Source of the DNA: Streptomyces malaysiensis subsp. samsunensis
GTDB lineage: Bacteria > Actinomycetota > Actinomycetes > Streptomycetales > Streptomycetaceae
Length of the DNA stretch: 44,540 bases
Reading direction: 5' to 3'
Assembly (NCBI RefSeq): GCF_024519315.1
Contig: NZ_JANIIC010000074.1
Span: 1-44,540 of the forward strand
Part shown: positions 31,731 to 40,365 of the stretch, piece after piece
Numbering within the stretch: position 1 is the first letter of the stretch
How the letters are laid out: each line of letters begins with the position of its first letter
The notes under the pieces: generated by a model
Told to the model about the DNA's origin: nothing
Seen by the model: the letters and a program-made list of their open reading frames with translations, nothing else
Databases searched by the model: none
Made by a program: the position numbers and the translations under genes

Positions 31731-32775
31731 TCAGGGCCGGCCCAGGGCGGCCAGGCGCCGGGCGACACGGTCCGCGTCGCGGCCGACCCCGCGCAGAGAA
31801 GCCGAAGACAGGCTGCGCTGCCATTCCAGCCCCACAAACGCCAGGCCGGGATGTGCGTGGGCGAGCCCGTTGCGATGGCGCGGGCGTCCCTGTGAGCCCA
31901 GAGCCCTCAGGGGGGCGAGGTAGCCGAGGTCGGGCCGGTAGCCCGTGGCCAGCACAATGGTGTCGATCTTTTCGGACAGGCCGTCCGGCCAGATGACCTT
32001 GGAGCCCTCGACGGTGGTGAACATCGGGCACCGGTCTGGGGCACCTGCGGCCACAGCCGCCCGGTAGCGGCCGTCGTCGATGACCGCCATGGTGGCCGGA
32101 GCATGCTGGAAGCGCCCCAGCGGTGCGATGTCCAGGCCGGTATTGAGCCAGAAGTGCAGGTCCCTCCCTCCCGGAGGGCGCTGCTCGAACCACTTGACGG
32201 GAGCGCGGGAGGCGAGACTGACCCGGGCGTGGCCGGCAAGTTCGGCTGCGACCTGCACGGCGGAGTTGCCGGCGCCCACCACCACAACCCGCCGACCGGT
32301 AAAGGGCTTCGGATCATGGTATTGCGCGACGCGCAGGAGCGTGCCGGTGAACGAGTCCAGACCAGGCAGGGCGGGCCGGTTCGGGCTGGCGAAGCCCCCG
32401 GTTGCTGCCACCACCGCACGGGCAGCCAGCTGCGATCCGTCCGCCAGGGTCATCTCAAACCCCTCCCCGTCCCCGTCGCCGCGGACTTCGTCCACGCGGT
32501 GACCGGTGCGGACCTCCGCGTCCGGTCGGTCGGCGTAGCGCAGGAGGTAGTCGACCACCTCGTCCCGCTGCGGGTCGCCGCCGAAGGGAAGGCCGGGAAG
32601 GGAGCTGTACCGGGCTGGGGAGAACAGGGTGAGGCTGTCGTAGTACCGCGGCCACGACCCGGCCGCCCGGTCGGATGCCTAGCACCACCGGCCTGATCCC
32701 GCGCTGCCGCAGGGCATGCGCTGTGGCCAGCCCGGACTGCCCGCCGCCGATCACTGCGACGTCAACGCGCTCCAT
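31731..32775 (-). pseudogene. ArsO-like flavin-containing monooxygenase, frameshifted
   Basis: From the ATG at 32775 it starts with the FAD motif 'VDVAVIGGGQSGLATAHALRQRGI'. Near 32680 two bases are missing (GTGCTAGGC where homologues need GTGCTGGAGGC-like sequence), and the reading moves to the frame with 'GSWPRYYDSLTLFSPARYSSLPGLPFGG', then 'VVVVGAGNSAVQVAAELAG' (NADPH motif) and 'IDTIVLATGYRPDLGYL'. C-terminus intact at 31731. ArsO-type flavoproteins accompany ars operons and are thought to oxidise organoarsenicals. It runs in the same direction as arsR2-arsN1, with one ArsR operator on each side. Confidence 0.75.
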
Positions 32776-32805
32776 CAACATCAACAACCTCCTTGATTTG
32801 ATAAA

Positions 32806-32830
32806 CGTCTATGTTGATGTTCATCGAATC
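32806..32830. promoter_or_regulatory. Putative ArsR operator, copy 2
   Basis: 25 bp beginning CGTCTATGTTGA and ending CATCGAATC, in the 113-base spacer between the two divergent flavoprotein genes. Near-identical to copy 1. AT-rich 'TTGATTTGATAAA' just to its left suggests a promoter. Confidence 0.7.
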
Positions 32831-32888
32831 AGGGGCCATGCTGGTCGCGCAACACATCGGCAGATGTCGAAACACGCAAGGAGTCACC

Positions 32889-34303
32889 GTGAACGCGCCC
32901 GCCATCACCGAGGCCACCGCCGAGCTGCCCGTTGTCGTGATCGGAGCCGGACCCGTTGGTCTGGCCGCCGCCGCCCACCTGACCGGCCGCGGCATCACGC
33001 CGCTGGTCCTGGAGGCCGGGCAGGCCGCAGGAGCGGCGGTGCGCGAATGGGCACATGACGGCTGTTCTCGCCCTGGGGTGAAGTGGTCGACCCGGCCGCC
33101 GAGAAGCTCCTGGCTCCCACCGGCTGGATGCGCCCCGATCCGGCGGCCTACCCCTCCGGTGGCGACTGGGCTGAGCAGTACCTGGAGCCGCTCGCCGACG
33201 TTCTCGGCGACAAGGTCCGCTTCGGTGCCACGGTCACCGGTGTCTCCCGGTCCGGCCGCGACCGGATCGTCGACGCCGACCGCGAGGCCCAGCCCTTCGT
33301 CGTACACGTCGCCTACGCCGACGGTCGCGAGGAGCGCATCTTCGCCCGCGCGGTCATCGACGCCTCCGGCACCTGGACCACCCCCTCCCCGGCGGGCGCC
33401 AGCGGCCTGCCCGCGCTCGGCGAGAAGGCGGCGACCGGCCGCATCACCTACCGCGTCCCCGATCTGAAGGACCCAACTGTCCGCGCCCGGTACGCGGGGC
33501 GGCGTACCGCCGTGATCGGGTCCGGTGCCTCCGCGTTCACCGCGCTCGCCTCCCTGGCTGAGCTCGCCAAGGCCGACGACGGCGCCGGGACGAAGGCAGT
33601 GTGGATCCTGCGGCGCGGCATCTCCGGGGCCACCTTCGGTGGCGGGGAAGCCGATCAGCTGCCCGCCCGCGGCGCCCTGGGCCTGGCGGCGAAGGCCGCC
33701 GTCGGCGACGGGCACACCGACGCGGTCACCGGCTTTCGCACCGAGGCGGTCGAACGCGACAGTGACGGGCGTCTGGTGCTGGTGGGGGAGGACGGCCGCC
33801 GCCTCGATGTCGTGGACGAGGTGATCGTCCTGACCGGTTTCCGCCCGGAGCTGTCCTTCCTGTCCGAGGTGCGCCTGAACCTGGACGAGCGCCCCCAGGC
33901 CCCCGTCGAGCTGGCGCCGCTGATCGACCCCAACGTCCACTCCTGCGGCACCGTCTATCCCCACGGCCACCGCGAACTGGCCCACCCCGAGCAGGGGATC
34001 CACCTGGTCGGCATGAAGTCCTACGGCCGCGCCCCCACGTTCCTGGCGATGACCGGCTACGAGCAGGTCCGCTCCGTCGTCGCGGCCCTCGCCGGTGACG
34101 GGGAAGCGGCCGACCGCGTCGAACTCACGCTGCCGGAGACCGGGGTGTGCGGCGGTGCCGGACTGTTCGACGCCACCGAGGCCCAGCAGGCCGGTGGTGG
34201 CTGCTGTGCCGCTCCCGAGTCCCAGCTCGTGCAGCTCGCCGCACCGGCCCGGGCCGCGGCCACGGCCGAGGAGGCGCCGGTGCAGGGCTGCTGCGGCGCG
34301 TGA
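32889..34303 (+). pseudogene. FAD/NAD(P)-binding flavoprotein with C-terminal Cys pairs, frameshifted
   Basis: Starts at the GTG 32889 behind AAGGAG. N-terminal FAD motif 'VVVIGAGPVGLAAAAHLTGRGITPLVLEAG' is followed at about 33058 by a one-base loss; the reading continues in another frame as 'LFSPWGEVVDPAAEKLLAPTGWMRPDP'. Later parts: 'RRTAVIGSGASAFTALASLAELA' (NAD(P) motif), 'DEVIVLTGFRPELSFL', 'GIHLVGMKSYGRAPTFLAMTGYEQVRS'. The last 45 residues contain two Cys pairs (GGGCCAA and QGCCGA), good candidates for metalloid binding. About 470 aa if repaired. The stop overlaps the MFS start as GTGA. Confidence 0.75.
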
Positions 34304-35190
34304 CCGAGCTGAGCACCCGCGTAGGCGGGGCCGTGACTGGAACCGGGGACCGGTCGCGGCCCCGCACCGCCCTGCCCGCCCTGTGCGCCACGCAGATCAC
34401 CAGCTGGGGCATCGTCTACTACGCCTTCCCGGTCCTGAATCCGCAGATCACCGCCGCCACCGGCTGGCCTCCGGGCGCGACCATAGGCGCTTTCTCCGCC
34501 GCCCTGCTCATCTCCGCCGTCGTCGGCATCCGCGTCGGCCGCATCCTCGACCAACACGGCCCGCGCACCGTCATGACCCACGGCTCGGTCATCGGCACCA
34601 TCAGCCTGGCCGTCGTAGCCGCTGCGCCCAACCTGGCCGTCTTCACCGTCGGCTGGCTGCTGGCCGGGCTCGCGATGGCCTCCACGTTCTACCAGTCGGC
34701 CTTCGCCGCCCTCACCCGCTGGTGGGCCCCCAACCATGTCCGTGCCCTGACGGTGGTCACCCTGGCCGGCGGCCTGGCCTCCACCGTCTTCGCCATCATC
34801 ACCGCAGCACTCGCCGACCGGCTGTCGTGGCGCGCGACCTACCTGGTCCTGGCCGCTGTCCTGGCCCTGGTCACCATCCCGGCACATGCCCTCGCCCTGA
34901 AGGCGCCCTGGCCCACGCCGCCGCCAATCCCCGCCCATGTGCACAGCAGTCCTGAGGCGGTGGTCCGCAGTCGGCCTTTCTGGATGCTGCACTGTCCTGA
35001 CCCTCTCCGCCCTCGCCATGGGCTCCCAGATCATCGCCTGGTCCCGCTCCTGCTCGAACGCGGCTACACCACCACCCAAGCCGCCTGGGCCCTCGGCCTG
35101 GGCGGAGCCGGACAGACACTCGGCCGGACCCTGTATGCCGCCCTCGCCCGGCACACCGGTGCCACCACGCGCACACCCGCGCAGCGGGGG
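34300..35190 (+). pseudogene. MFS transporter of the ars cluster, truncated by IS630 debris
   Basis: GTG start at 34300 overlaps the flavoprotein stop (GTGA). Helices: 'ALCATQITSWGIVYYAFPVLNPQIT', 'IGAFSAALLISAVVGIRVGRILD' and so on up to 'TTQAAWALGLGGAGQTLGRTLYAALARHTGA'. Between about 34990 and 35035 a one-base gain and a one-base loss cancel each other, so about 16 residues are garbled (the true reading there is 'TVLTLSALAMGSQIIA') while the frame is restored. Homology ends near 35190, with roughly the last quarter missing. Probably once exported an arsenical made or modified by the flavoprotein. Confidence 0.7.
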
Positions 35191-35254
35191 AACCTCAGCG
35201 GGCCAGCCGCTTGTCAGCGGATGCCGCACCTCGGTGTACTGGGGAGGCTGAATC

Positions 35255-36201
35255 TCAGCGGCGTCTATTCGAAGGCGTGGATGACAGTGTCGAGGATGGC
35301 TCGTAGGCCTGCCCAATCCTGGCTATCAATGACCGAAGGGCGGCGATGGTGTGGGTGTTGAGGTTGTCCATCATCAGTACCACGGCGTCGGCGTCGGGAT
35401 AGTCGACGCTCAGCAGCTGTTTTACCTGGCCGGCCCAGTCGGTCCGGGTCCGCCGGGACAGCGCCTGAACCCGACGCCACTCGCGTAAGGGCTCAGCCCA
35501 CACGAAGATGGAGCAGGTGCCGCGGCGGATGTACTCGCTGTCCTGGCAGGCGTCGCGACCGGGGCGTGCCGGGAGCGTGGCGCGGGCGTCGCCGAGGAGC
35601 TGGTAGGGCTTCTCGTCCATGCACACCACCGGACGTGCCGGGTCATAGGGCCGGGCATAGACGGCCAGCACGTCTTCCATTCCGGCCGCGAACTGCGCGT
35701 TCGCCCGTGGTGGGATGGTCCAGCACTTCTTCAGGTGAGGACGCAGTTCCGTTTTTTTAGGACCCGCCCGATGGTGGAGTGGTCCAGATCGGGGAGGTCC
35801 TCGACCAGCGCGACGTGCTTCTCCAGCAGCCGCAGCGACCACCGTGCATAGCCCTGGGGTGGCTGTGAGCACGCCATCGCGATCAGCAGGGCTTCGACCT
35901 CACCGGTCACCGGTGAGGGCACCGGCGGGAGGTCGCGCTTCTTCCGCGTGATCGTGGCGCGGGCATCGCCGCCGGTCTCGGCAAAACGCTTGGCGACCAG
36001 CCGCAACGTCTCGCCGGAGACACCGAGCCGGGCCGCGATCACCTCCTTGGAATCCACCTCCCCCACCGAGGTGTCCAGCGCAAGCAGCACCCGGGCTCGC
36101 ATGATCATCGATGCTGGGCGAACACCCGTCGTGGTCACCCGCACCAACTCCTCGCGATCCTGCGCGGTCAACCTCACCGGCCACTTCTTCTGCGAACCCA
36201 T
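35255..36201 (-). mobile_element. IS630-family transposase, two frames joined at an A7 slippery site, 3' end lost
   Basis: First frame from the ATG at 36201: HTH part 'GSQKKWPVRLTAQDREELVRV' and 'EVIAARLGVSGETLRLVAKRFAETGG', ending soon after 'DLDHSTIGRVLKK'. At A7 (plus strand T7 at 35752-35758) a -1 shift joins it to 'TELRPHLKKCWTIPP' and the DDE part: 'VVCMDEKPYQLLGD' and 'AVVLMMDNLNTHTIAAL'. The usual end with the catalytic Glu (HYTPKHGSWLN-type block) is absent, so the copy is dead. Such A-rich -1 sites are a known way IS630 elements express their transposase. No terminal repeats found; a different IS abuts at 36290. Confidence 0.8.
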
Positions 36202-36289
36202 GACAACAGTCCCGTCTGGCAGAGGGGAAGGAATCTGCCAGACACTAACCTCCCAACCAGGCATGCCACAACTAAGCAGCGACAATCTA

Positions 36290-36293
36290 CTAG
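36290..36293. repeat. CTAG target-site duplication, left of the IS701 element
   Basis: CTAG at 36290-36293 is repeated at 37711-37714 beyond the right end; 4-bp YTAG-type duplications are characteristic of IS701. Confidence 0.8.
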
Positions 36294-37710
36294 TAGGACT
36301 CCGTTAGGTCTGTCTTGATCTTGGTGTGGCCCTGCCGGGCAGGGGTTGGTGGCAGGTGGTGCAGATGCCGGTCCAGCAGTTCAGCAGGTCCTGGAGGGCG
36401 TCGAGGGTCTGGTAGAGGGTGAGGCCGGTGTGTCGGCTTTTGGGGCCAGTCGCTGTTCGGTGAGGAAGGCGTGGGCGGCGGTGACCAGGGTGGCGTGGTG
36501 GTGCCAGCCGGTCCAGGAGCGGCCTTCGAAGTGGTCCAGGCCCAGGCCGTGTTTGAGTTCGCGGTAGTCGTGCTCGATGCGCCAGCGGATCTTCGCCAGG
36601 CGGACCAGCTCGGGGACCGGGGTGTCGTCGGGCAGGTCGGACAGCCAGAAGCGGGTCGGTTTGTCCTCGCCGTCGGGCCATTCGGCCAGCAGCCGCACTT
36701 CGGGCAGGACACCGTCCCACCGGCCGTGCCGGGCCACTGCGGCTGCCTGGGCCAGCCGACGTGAGCGCACCCCGGCCGGCCGGACCCGCATCGTGAGGAA
36801 GCGGGAGGTCATCGGGCCCCGGGACCCTTCCCGCCAGGTCACCTCGCTGAAGGCGTCCCGTCCGGCGGCCGCTGCCAGTTCCGCCACCGTCACCGGTGGC
36901 TGCCGGTAGCGGGGCTGGGGCCTGCGGCCGGTGCCGCACCAGGCGGGGGCCGTGGGGTGCGCGTCGTGCGGCTGGACGGTGATATCGCCGCGGATGCCGA
37001 CCACGTACGCGTGTCCCCGCTCGGCCAGACCGGCGCGGAAGTCGGCGTTCTGTCCGTAGCCGGCATCCGCCACCACGACCGGCGGCACCAGTCCCCATCC
37101 GGCCAGTTCGTCCAGGGCGTCCAGTGCCAGGCGCCACTTCTGGCGGTGCCCGATGTCCTCGGGCACGCCGGTCCGCCGGCGCCGGACGGTGTCATCCGCC
37201 CACTCCCGGGGCAGGAACAGCCGCCAGTTCAGCGGGCACGAGGCCGTATCGGAGACCGCGTGCACGCTGACGGCGACCTGGCAGTTGGCCTGCTTGCCCA
37301 AAGCGCCGCAGTACTGGTGGGCGACGCCGACCGACATCCTGCCGTCCTTGGGGAACGACACGTCATCGACCGCCCAGGCATCCGGCCCGATCCGCGGCAC
37401 CATCCGCTGCGCGATCCGCCGACGCACCGGCACCGGATCCCAGGTGGACTGGTTCACGAACTGCTGCAGGTTCTGCTCGTTGCCGTCCGGCAGCCGAGCG
37501 GCCATGGCCTGGACCGACTTGCGGCGACCGTCCATCATCAGCCCCCGCAGATAGCAGTCACCCTTGGCCCGCTGGTCCTTCCGCGGTACCGAGGCGAACA
37601 CATCCGCCACGAATAACGCCAACGACGCCCGAACACGATTCACTTCATGTGCATCCACACACCCCTCATGCCCCTGAACACAGGCGACACACAGACCTAA
37701 CGGAGTCCTA
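36294..37710 (-). mobile_element. Complete IS701-family insertion sequence
   Basis: 1417 bp bounded by perfect 20-bp inverted repeats starting TAGGACTCCGTTAGG (36294-36313 and 37691-37710) and flanked by CTAG on both sides. It carries one transposase gene on the minus strand. The perfect ends and target duplication indicate recent insertion, next to the older IS630 remnant. Confidence 0.9.
36381..37658 (-). CDS. IS701-family transposase
   Basis: 425 aa from the ATG at 37658. DDE transposase: 'QQFVNQSTWDPVPVRRRIAQRM', first Asp in 'DAWAVDDVSFPKDGRMSVGVAHQYCGALGKQANCQ', second Asp in 'VVVADAGYGQNADFRAGLAERG', and the Glu in 'IRWRIEHDYRELKHGLGLDHFEGRSW'. After 'FLTEQRLAPKA' the usual ending ('SRHTGLTLYQTLDALQDLLNCW', up to 'GRATPRSRQT' at 36304) lies in the -1 frame; the sequence at the switch is CCCAAAA, a slippery-type heptamer. 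Either an indel or a programmed -1 shift could give the full tail; the catalytic core is unaffected. Confidence 0.88.
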   Translation of the reverse strand: MDAHEVNRVRASLALFVADVFASVPRKDQRAKGDCYLRGLMMDGRRKSVQAMAARLPDGNEQNLQQFVNQSTWDPVPVRRRIAQRMVPRIGPDAWAVDDVSFPKDGRMSVGVAHQYCGALGKQANCQVAVSVHAVSDTASCPLNWRLFLPREWADDTVRRRRTGVPEDIGHRQKWRLALDALDELAGWGLVPPVVVADAGYGQNADFRAGLAERGHAYVVGIRGDITVQPHDAHPTAPAWCGTGRRPQPRYRQPPVTVAELAAAAGRDAFSEVTWREGSRGPMTSRFLTMRVRPAGVRSRRLAQAAAVARHGRWDGVLPEVRLLAEWPDGEDKPTRFWLSDLPDDTPVPELVRLAKIRWRIEHDYRELKHGLGLDHFEGRSWTGWHHHATLVTAAHAFLTEQRLAPKADTPASPSTRPSTPSRTC

Positions 37711-37714
37711 CTAG
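37711..37714. repeat. CTAG target-site duplication, right of the IS701 element
   Basis: Second copy of the 4-bp duplication that flanks the insertion. Confidence 0.8.
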
Positions 37715-38224
37715 CTCTCCACAGGGGAGGGGCATCGCGCGGGTGCCGTCGGCGACGACGAACGTGCCCCAGTGACCCAGCCGAGGGCTTCGGTCACGCG
37801 CTGGACCTGCTCATTGACGGTCTTGTCGCCGCCCCTAACGGCAGACCGCCACCGTGACCGCTCACGATCTATGGGTGAGCATGCCGAACGGCGAGTGCTA
37901 AGTGGCTGGCGGACGCAGGCGGCCCGCGCCTCCAGTGTGGGGCCGACAAGAAGTACAGAAATGCCGTCCGTTGACGTAGCGTCTCGTGTTGAGGCGTCTG
38001 ACCTGATCGCGGTTCAAGGGCCGAGCGCGTCCTCGCGGCTGGTTCGAAGACCACGCCGTGTGTTCTTCGATGGCACTGGCCGGATGAGCGTAAGTAATTC
38101 ATGGGCCTCCTGTGAGACGACGCCAGCGTTGTGGAGGACGTGACCGGCGTCGGCGCGCTCATTGCACACACGAGCAGAAGCCCCTTCCGGGGAGAGAGTT
38201 GCGGCATAGCGTGCGGATGAACGC
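37715..38224. other. Gap of about 510 bases, only a short peptide-like remnant
   Basis: No gene is supported. On the minus strand around 37830-37730 a short protein-like run appears ('VNEQVQRVTEALGWV' and, one frame over, 'FVVADGTRAMPLPCGE'), which may be a decayed gene end. The rest shows only open-frame noise. Confidence 0.35.
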
Positions 38225-38887
38225 CTACTTGCCGTCTTCGTCAGGCTTCAGCGCCTCCATGACGCACGTCGTGACGTCCTCCACCGTGCCGACCGCCGAG
38301 ACCGTGACGACCAGGCCGTGGGCCTTGTAGTAGTCGATGATCGGCTCGGTCTGCGTGTGGTAGACCTCGAGGCGCTTGCGGACCGTCTCCTCCGAGTCGT
38401 CGTCACGCTGGTACAGCTCGCCGCCGCAGACGTCGCAGACGCCCTCCGCCTTCGGCTTGCTGTATGTCACGTGGAAGACGTGGCTGGAGTCCTTGCGGCA
38501 GATCCGCCGCCCGGCGATCCGCTTGACGACCTCTTCCTCGGGGACTTCGAGGTCCAGTACCGCGTCCAGCTTCATGCTCTCGGACTGGAGCATCTCGTCC
38601 AGAGCCTCAGCCTGGGACACGTTGCGCGGAAAACCGTCCAGCAGGAAGCCGTTCTCGGCGTCCGGCTTCTCCATGCGGTCCTTGGCCATCCCGATGGTGA
38701 CCTCGTCCGGCACCAGGTTGCCCGCGTCCATGTAGGACTTCGCGAGCTTCCCGAGCTCCGTCTGCTGGCTGATGTTGGTGCGGAACAGGTCGCCCGTGGA
38801 GATGTGCGGGATCGACAGGTTCTTGGCGAGGAACGCGGCCTGCGTTCCCTTGCCGGCACCCGGCGGCCCGACGAGGACGATACGCAT
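38225..38887 (-). CDS. adk: Adenylate kinase (duplicate copy)
   Basis: 220 aa from the ATG at 38887; catalyses ATP + AMP = 2 ADP. P-loop 'VGPPGAGKGTQAAFLAKNL', NMP-binding 'ISTGDLFRTNIS', 'GFLLDGFPRNVSQAEAL', and a long-form LID domain with a Cys4-type zinc site ('GRRICRKDSSHVFHV', 'CDVCGGELYQRDDD'), though the first pair is reduced (RICRK). Complete and of normal length. Just upstream the last codons of secY remain, and its stop overlaps this start as TGATG, exactly as in the ribosomal-protein operon. With IS elements and a LysR gene around, this is not the native locus, so it is most likely a second copy. Confidence 0.92.
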   Translation of the reverse strand: MRIVLVGPPGAGKGTQAAFLAKNLSIPHISTGDLFRTNISQQTELGKLAKSYMDAGNLVPDEVTIGMAKDRMEKPDAENGFLLDGFPRNVSQAEALDEMLQSESMKLDAVLDLEVPEEEVVKRIAGRRICRKDSSHVFHVTYSKPKAEGVCDVCGGELYQRDDDSEETVRKRLEVYHTQTEPIIDYYKAHGLVVTVSAVGTVEDVTTCVMEALKPDEDGK

Positions 38888-38888
38888 C

Positions 38889-38945
38889 AGCGGAGGAACC
38901 CTTCGTAATTGCGCTGCTGGAGCTGGCTCTCGATCTGCTTCACGG
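38889..38945 (-). pseudogene. secY: secY, last codons only
   Basis: Minus-strand codons read VKQIESQLQQRNYEGFLR and a stop, the well-known C-terminus of actinobacterial SecY. Sequence to the right of about 38945 is unrelated. It marks the breakpoint of a duplicated or transferred secY-adk segment. Confidence 0.75.
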
Positions 38946-39938
38946 CTCGAGACAGACCTCATGTTTCGAACGGCACCCTGAACTGCTGAGTGTGTCTTCG
39001 CTGGTGTCATCGACCTGAACGCGGGAGACTCCTCGCGGAGAGTCAATCTCGGTCGCGTGCATGAAATCCAAGAAGCGAGCCGCGACAGGAGAGAGGTCCT
39101 GAGAACAGTGGTACGCCACGCCGATGACTCTGGTTGCATCCGGTGAATCCACGGGTACTGCGACGAGATCATCCAGACCGAAGCCCTGCACTTCCAGAGC
39201 CGGCAGAGCCGCCACGCCCACCCCAGCCCGTAGCAGGCCACGGATCGTCGCTGCGCTGCATGCATTGAAGCGCTCGCTCACTGAGATTGAGTACTCGCTG
39301 AACGCAGCGTCGGTGATTGCTCGGATGCTGGATCCGGGTCGCGTTGCGAGTACGGTCTCGCCCTTGAAGTCCGACCATGAGATGGACTCCTGCGTCGACC
39401 AAGGGTGGCTGCGGTGCGCGACGCCGTAGAACTGCTCCTGCAGCAGGGGCTCGAAGCAGAAGCTGTCCTGCAGGTCACCATGGGCGGTCAGCCCGAGTTC
39501 GACAGTTCCACCAGCGAGGCGTTCGACAACGTCATCCGCGGCTCCGTCTACGATCTCGAACTCCACCTCGGGGTGATCCAGCATGAAGCCGCGGATCATC
39601 TCCGGCAGCACAGCCGCCGCGAGTGACGGCAGTGCGGCTACGGCGATGGTTCCGGACTGCGCTGCCACGTAGGACATGAAGCGGCTCAGCCGCAGATCCA
39701 TGTCGTCGAGGACGGCACCCGTCATGAGCAGGAAGGCCTGCCCCGCTGCCGTGGTGTCGATCTGCCGGGTGGTGCGGTCGAATAGCCGCACCCTCAGGAG
39801 ACGTTCGACTTCCTTGATTCTTCTGCTGAGGACCGACTGAGAGATGTGCTCCGCCGCGGCTGCTTTCGTGAAGCTGCCGGATGCGGCGAGGGTCCGGACT
39901 GCGCGAAGCTGCTGGAGCGTCAAGTCAGGAATCGGCAT
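38940..39938 (-). CDS. LysR-family transcriptional regulator
   Basis: 332 aa from the ATG at 39938. N-terminal LysR HTH 'LTLQQLRAVRTLAASGSFTKAAAAEHISQSVLSRRIKEVERLLRVRLFDRT' (residues about 6-60), then the two-lobed inducer domain ('TIAVAALPSLAAAVLPEMIRGFMLDHPEVEFEIVDG', 'VELGLTAHGDLQDS', 'GLLRAGVGVAALPALEVQGF'). The last 25-30 residues (from about 'VQVDDTSED') are not typical, and the stop codon falls inside the secY remnant, so the natural 3' end was altered by the rearrangement. Same strand as, and downstream of, the catabolic operon; it may control that operon, but it is not divergent from it. Confidence 0.85.
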   Translation of the reverse strand: MPIPDLTLQQLRAVRTLAASGSFTKAAAAEHISQSVLSRRIKEVERLLRVRLFDRTTRQIDTTAAGQAFLLMTGAVLDDMDLRLSRFMSYVAAQSGTIAVAALPSLAAAVLPEMIRGFMLDHPEVEFEIVDGAADDVVERLAGGTVELGLTAHGDLQDSFCFEPLLQEQFYGVAHRSHPWSTQESISWSDFKGETVLATRPGSSIRAITDAAFSEYSISVSERFNACSAATIRGLLRAGVGVAALPALEVQGFGLDDLVAVPVDSPDATRVIGVAYHCSQDLSPVAARFLDFMHATEIDSPRGVSRVQVDDTSEDTLSSSGCRSKHEVCLEP

Positions 39939-40365
39939 GGCACCACCTAGCTAGTGCTTCACCCACGCGTGGATGGGCAATCACGACTGAACCTGCGATC
40001 TGGACCCGGAATCGACCTTCTGCGTACTCCTCGGCTTGGGCTCTCCGCAGTACAGAGACAGCCCCTCGCGGCGGCGGGCCTGAGCCGGCGGGTTGGGGAA
40101 TGTGGCTCATCGTTCGGCGATGGAGAACTTTCGCTGGATCCAGTGCAGCTCGCCGAAGGTGCAGCAGCACCTGGGCCACCGCCAGCGTCATCAGCCACAG
40201 ATGACGGCACCGTCAGGCGTGGGGAACGACCGCCTGGTCGTCGTTCAACACGGAGCGTGCCATCAGAAGGGTGTCCAATCCTTTGCTCGTACATAGATCT
40301 TGAACGCCCTCCTCCCACGCCTGCGGGCCGACTTCACTTCACGCGATCTTCGTGGAACCAGCCAT
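39939..40365. other. Gap between LysR gene and acyl-CoA ligase
   Basis: 427 bases without a supported gene. Two short palindromes lie just upstream of the LysR start: CTAGCTAG (39947-39954) and CCACGCGTGG (39963-39972); either could be part of an autoregulatory site. Confidence 0.4.

Noticed and set aside
35265..35340. Short minus-strand run 'DWAGLRAILDTVIHAFE' at the IS630/MFS junction as a gene end
   Set aside because: Only about 20 residues and no identifiable family, so not reported as a feature.
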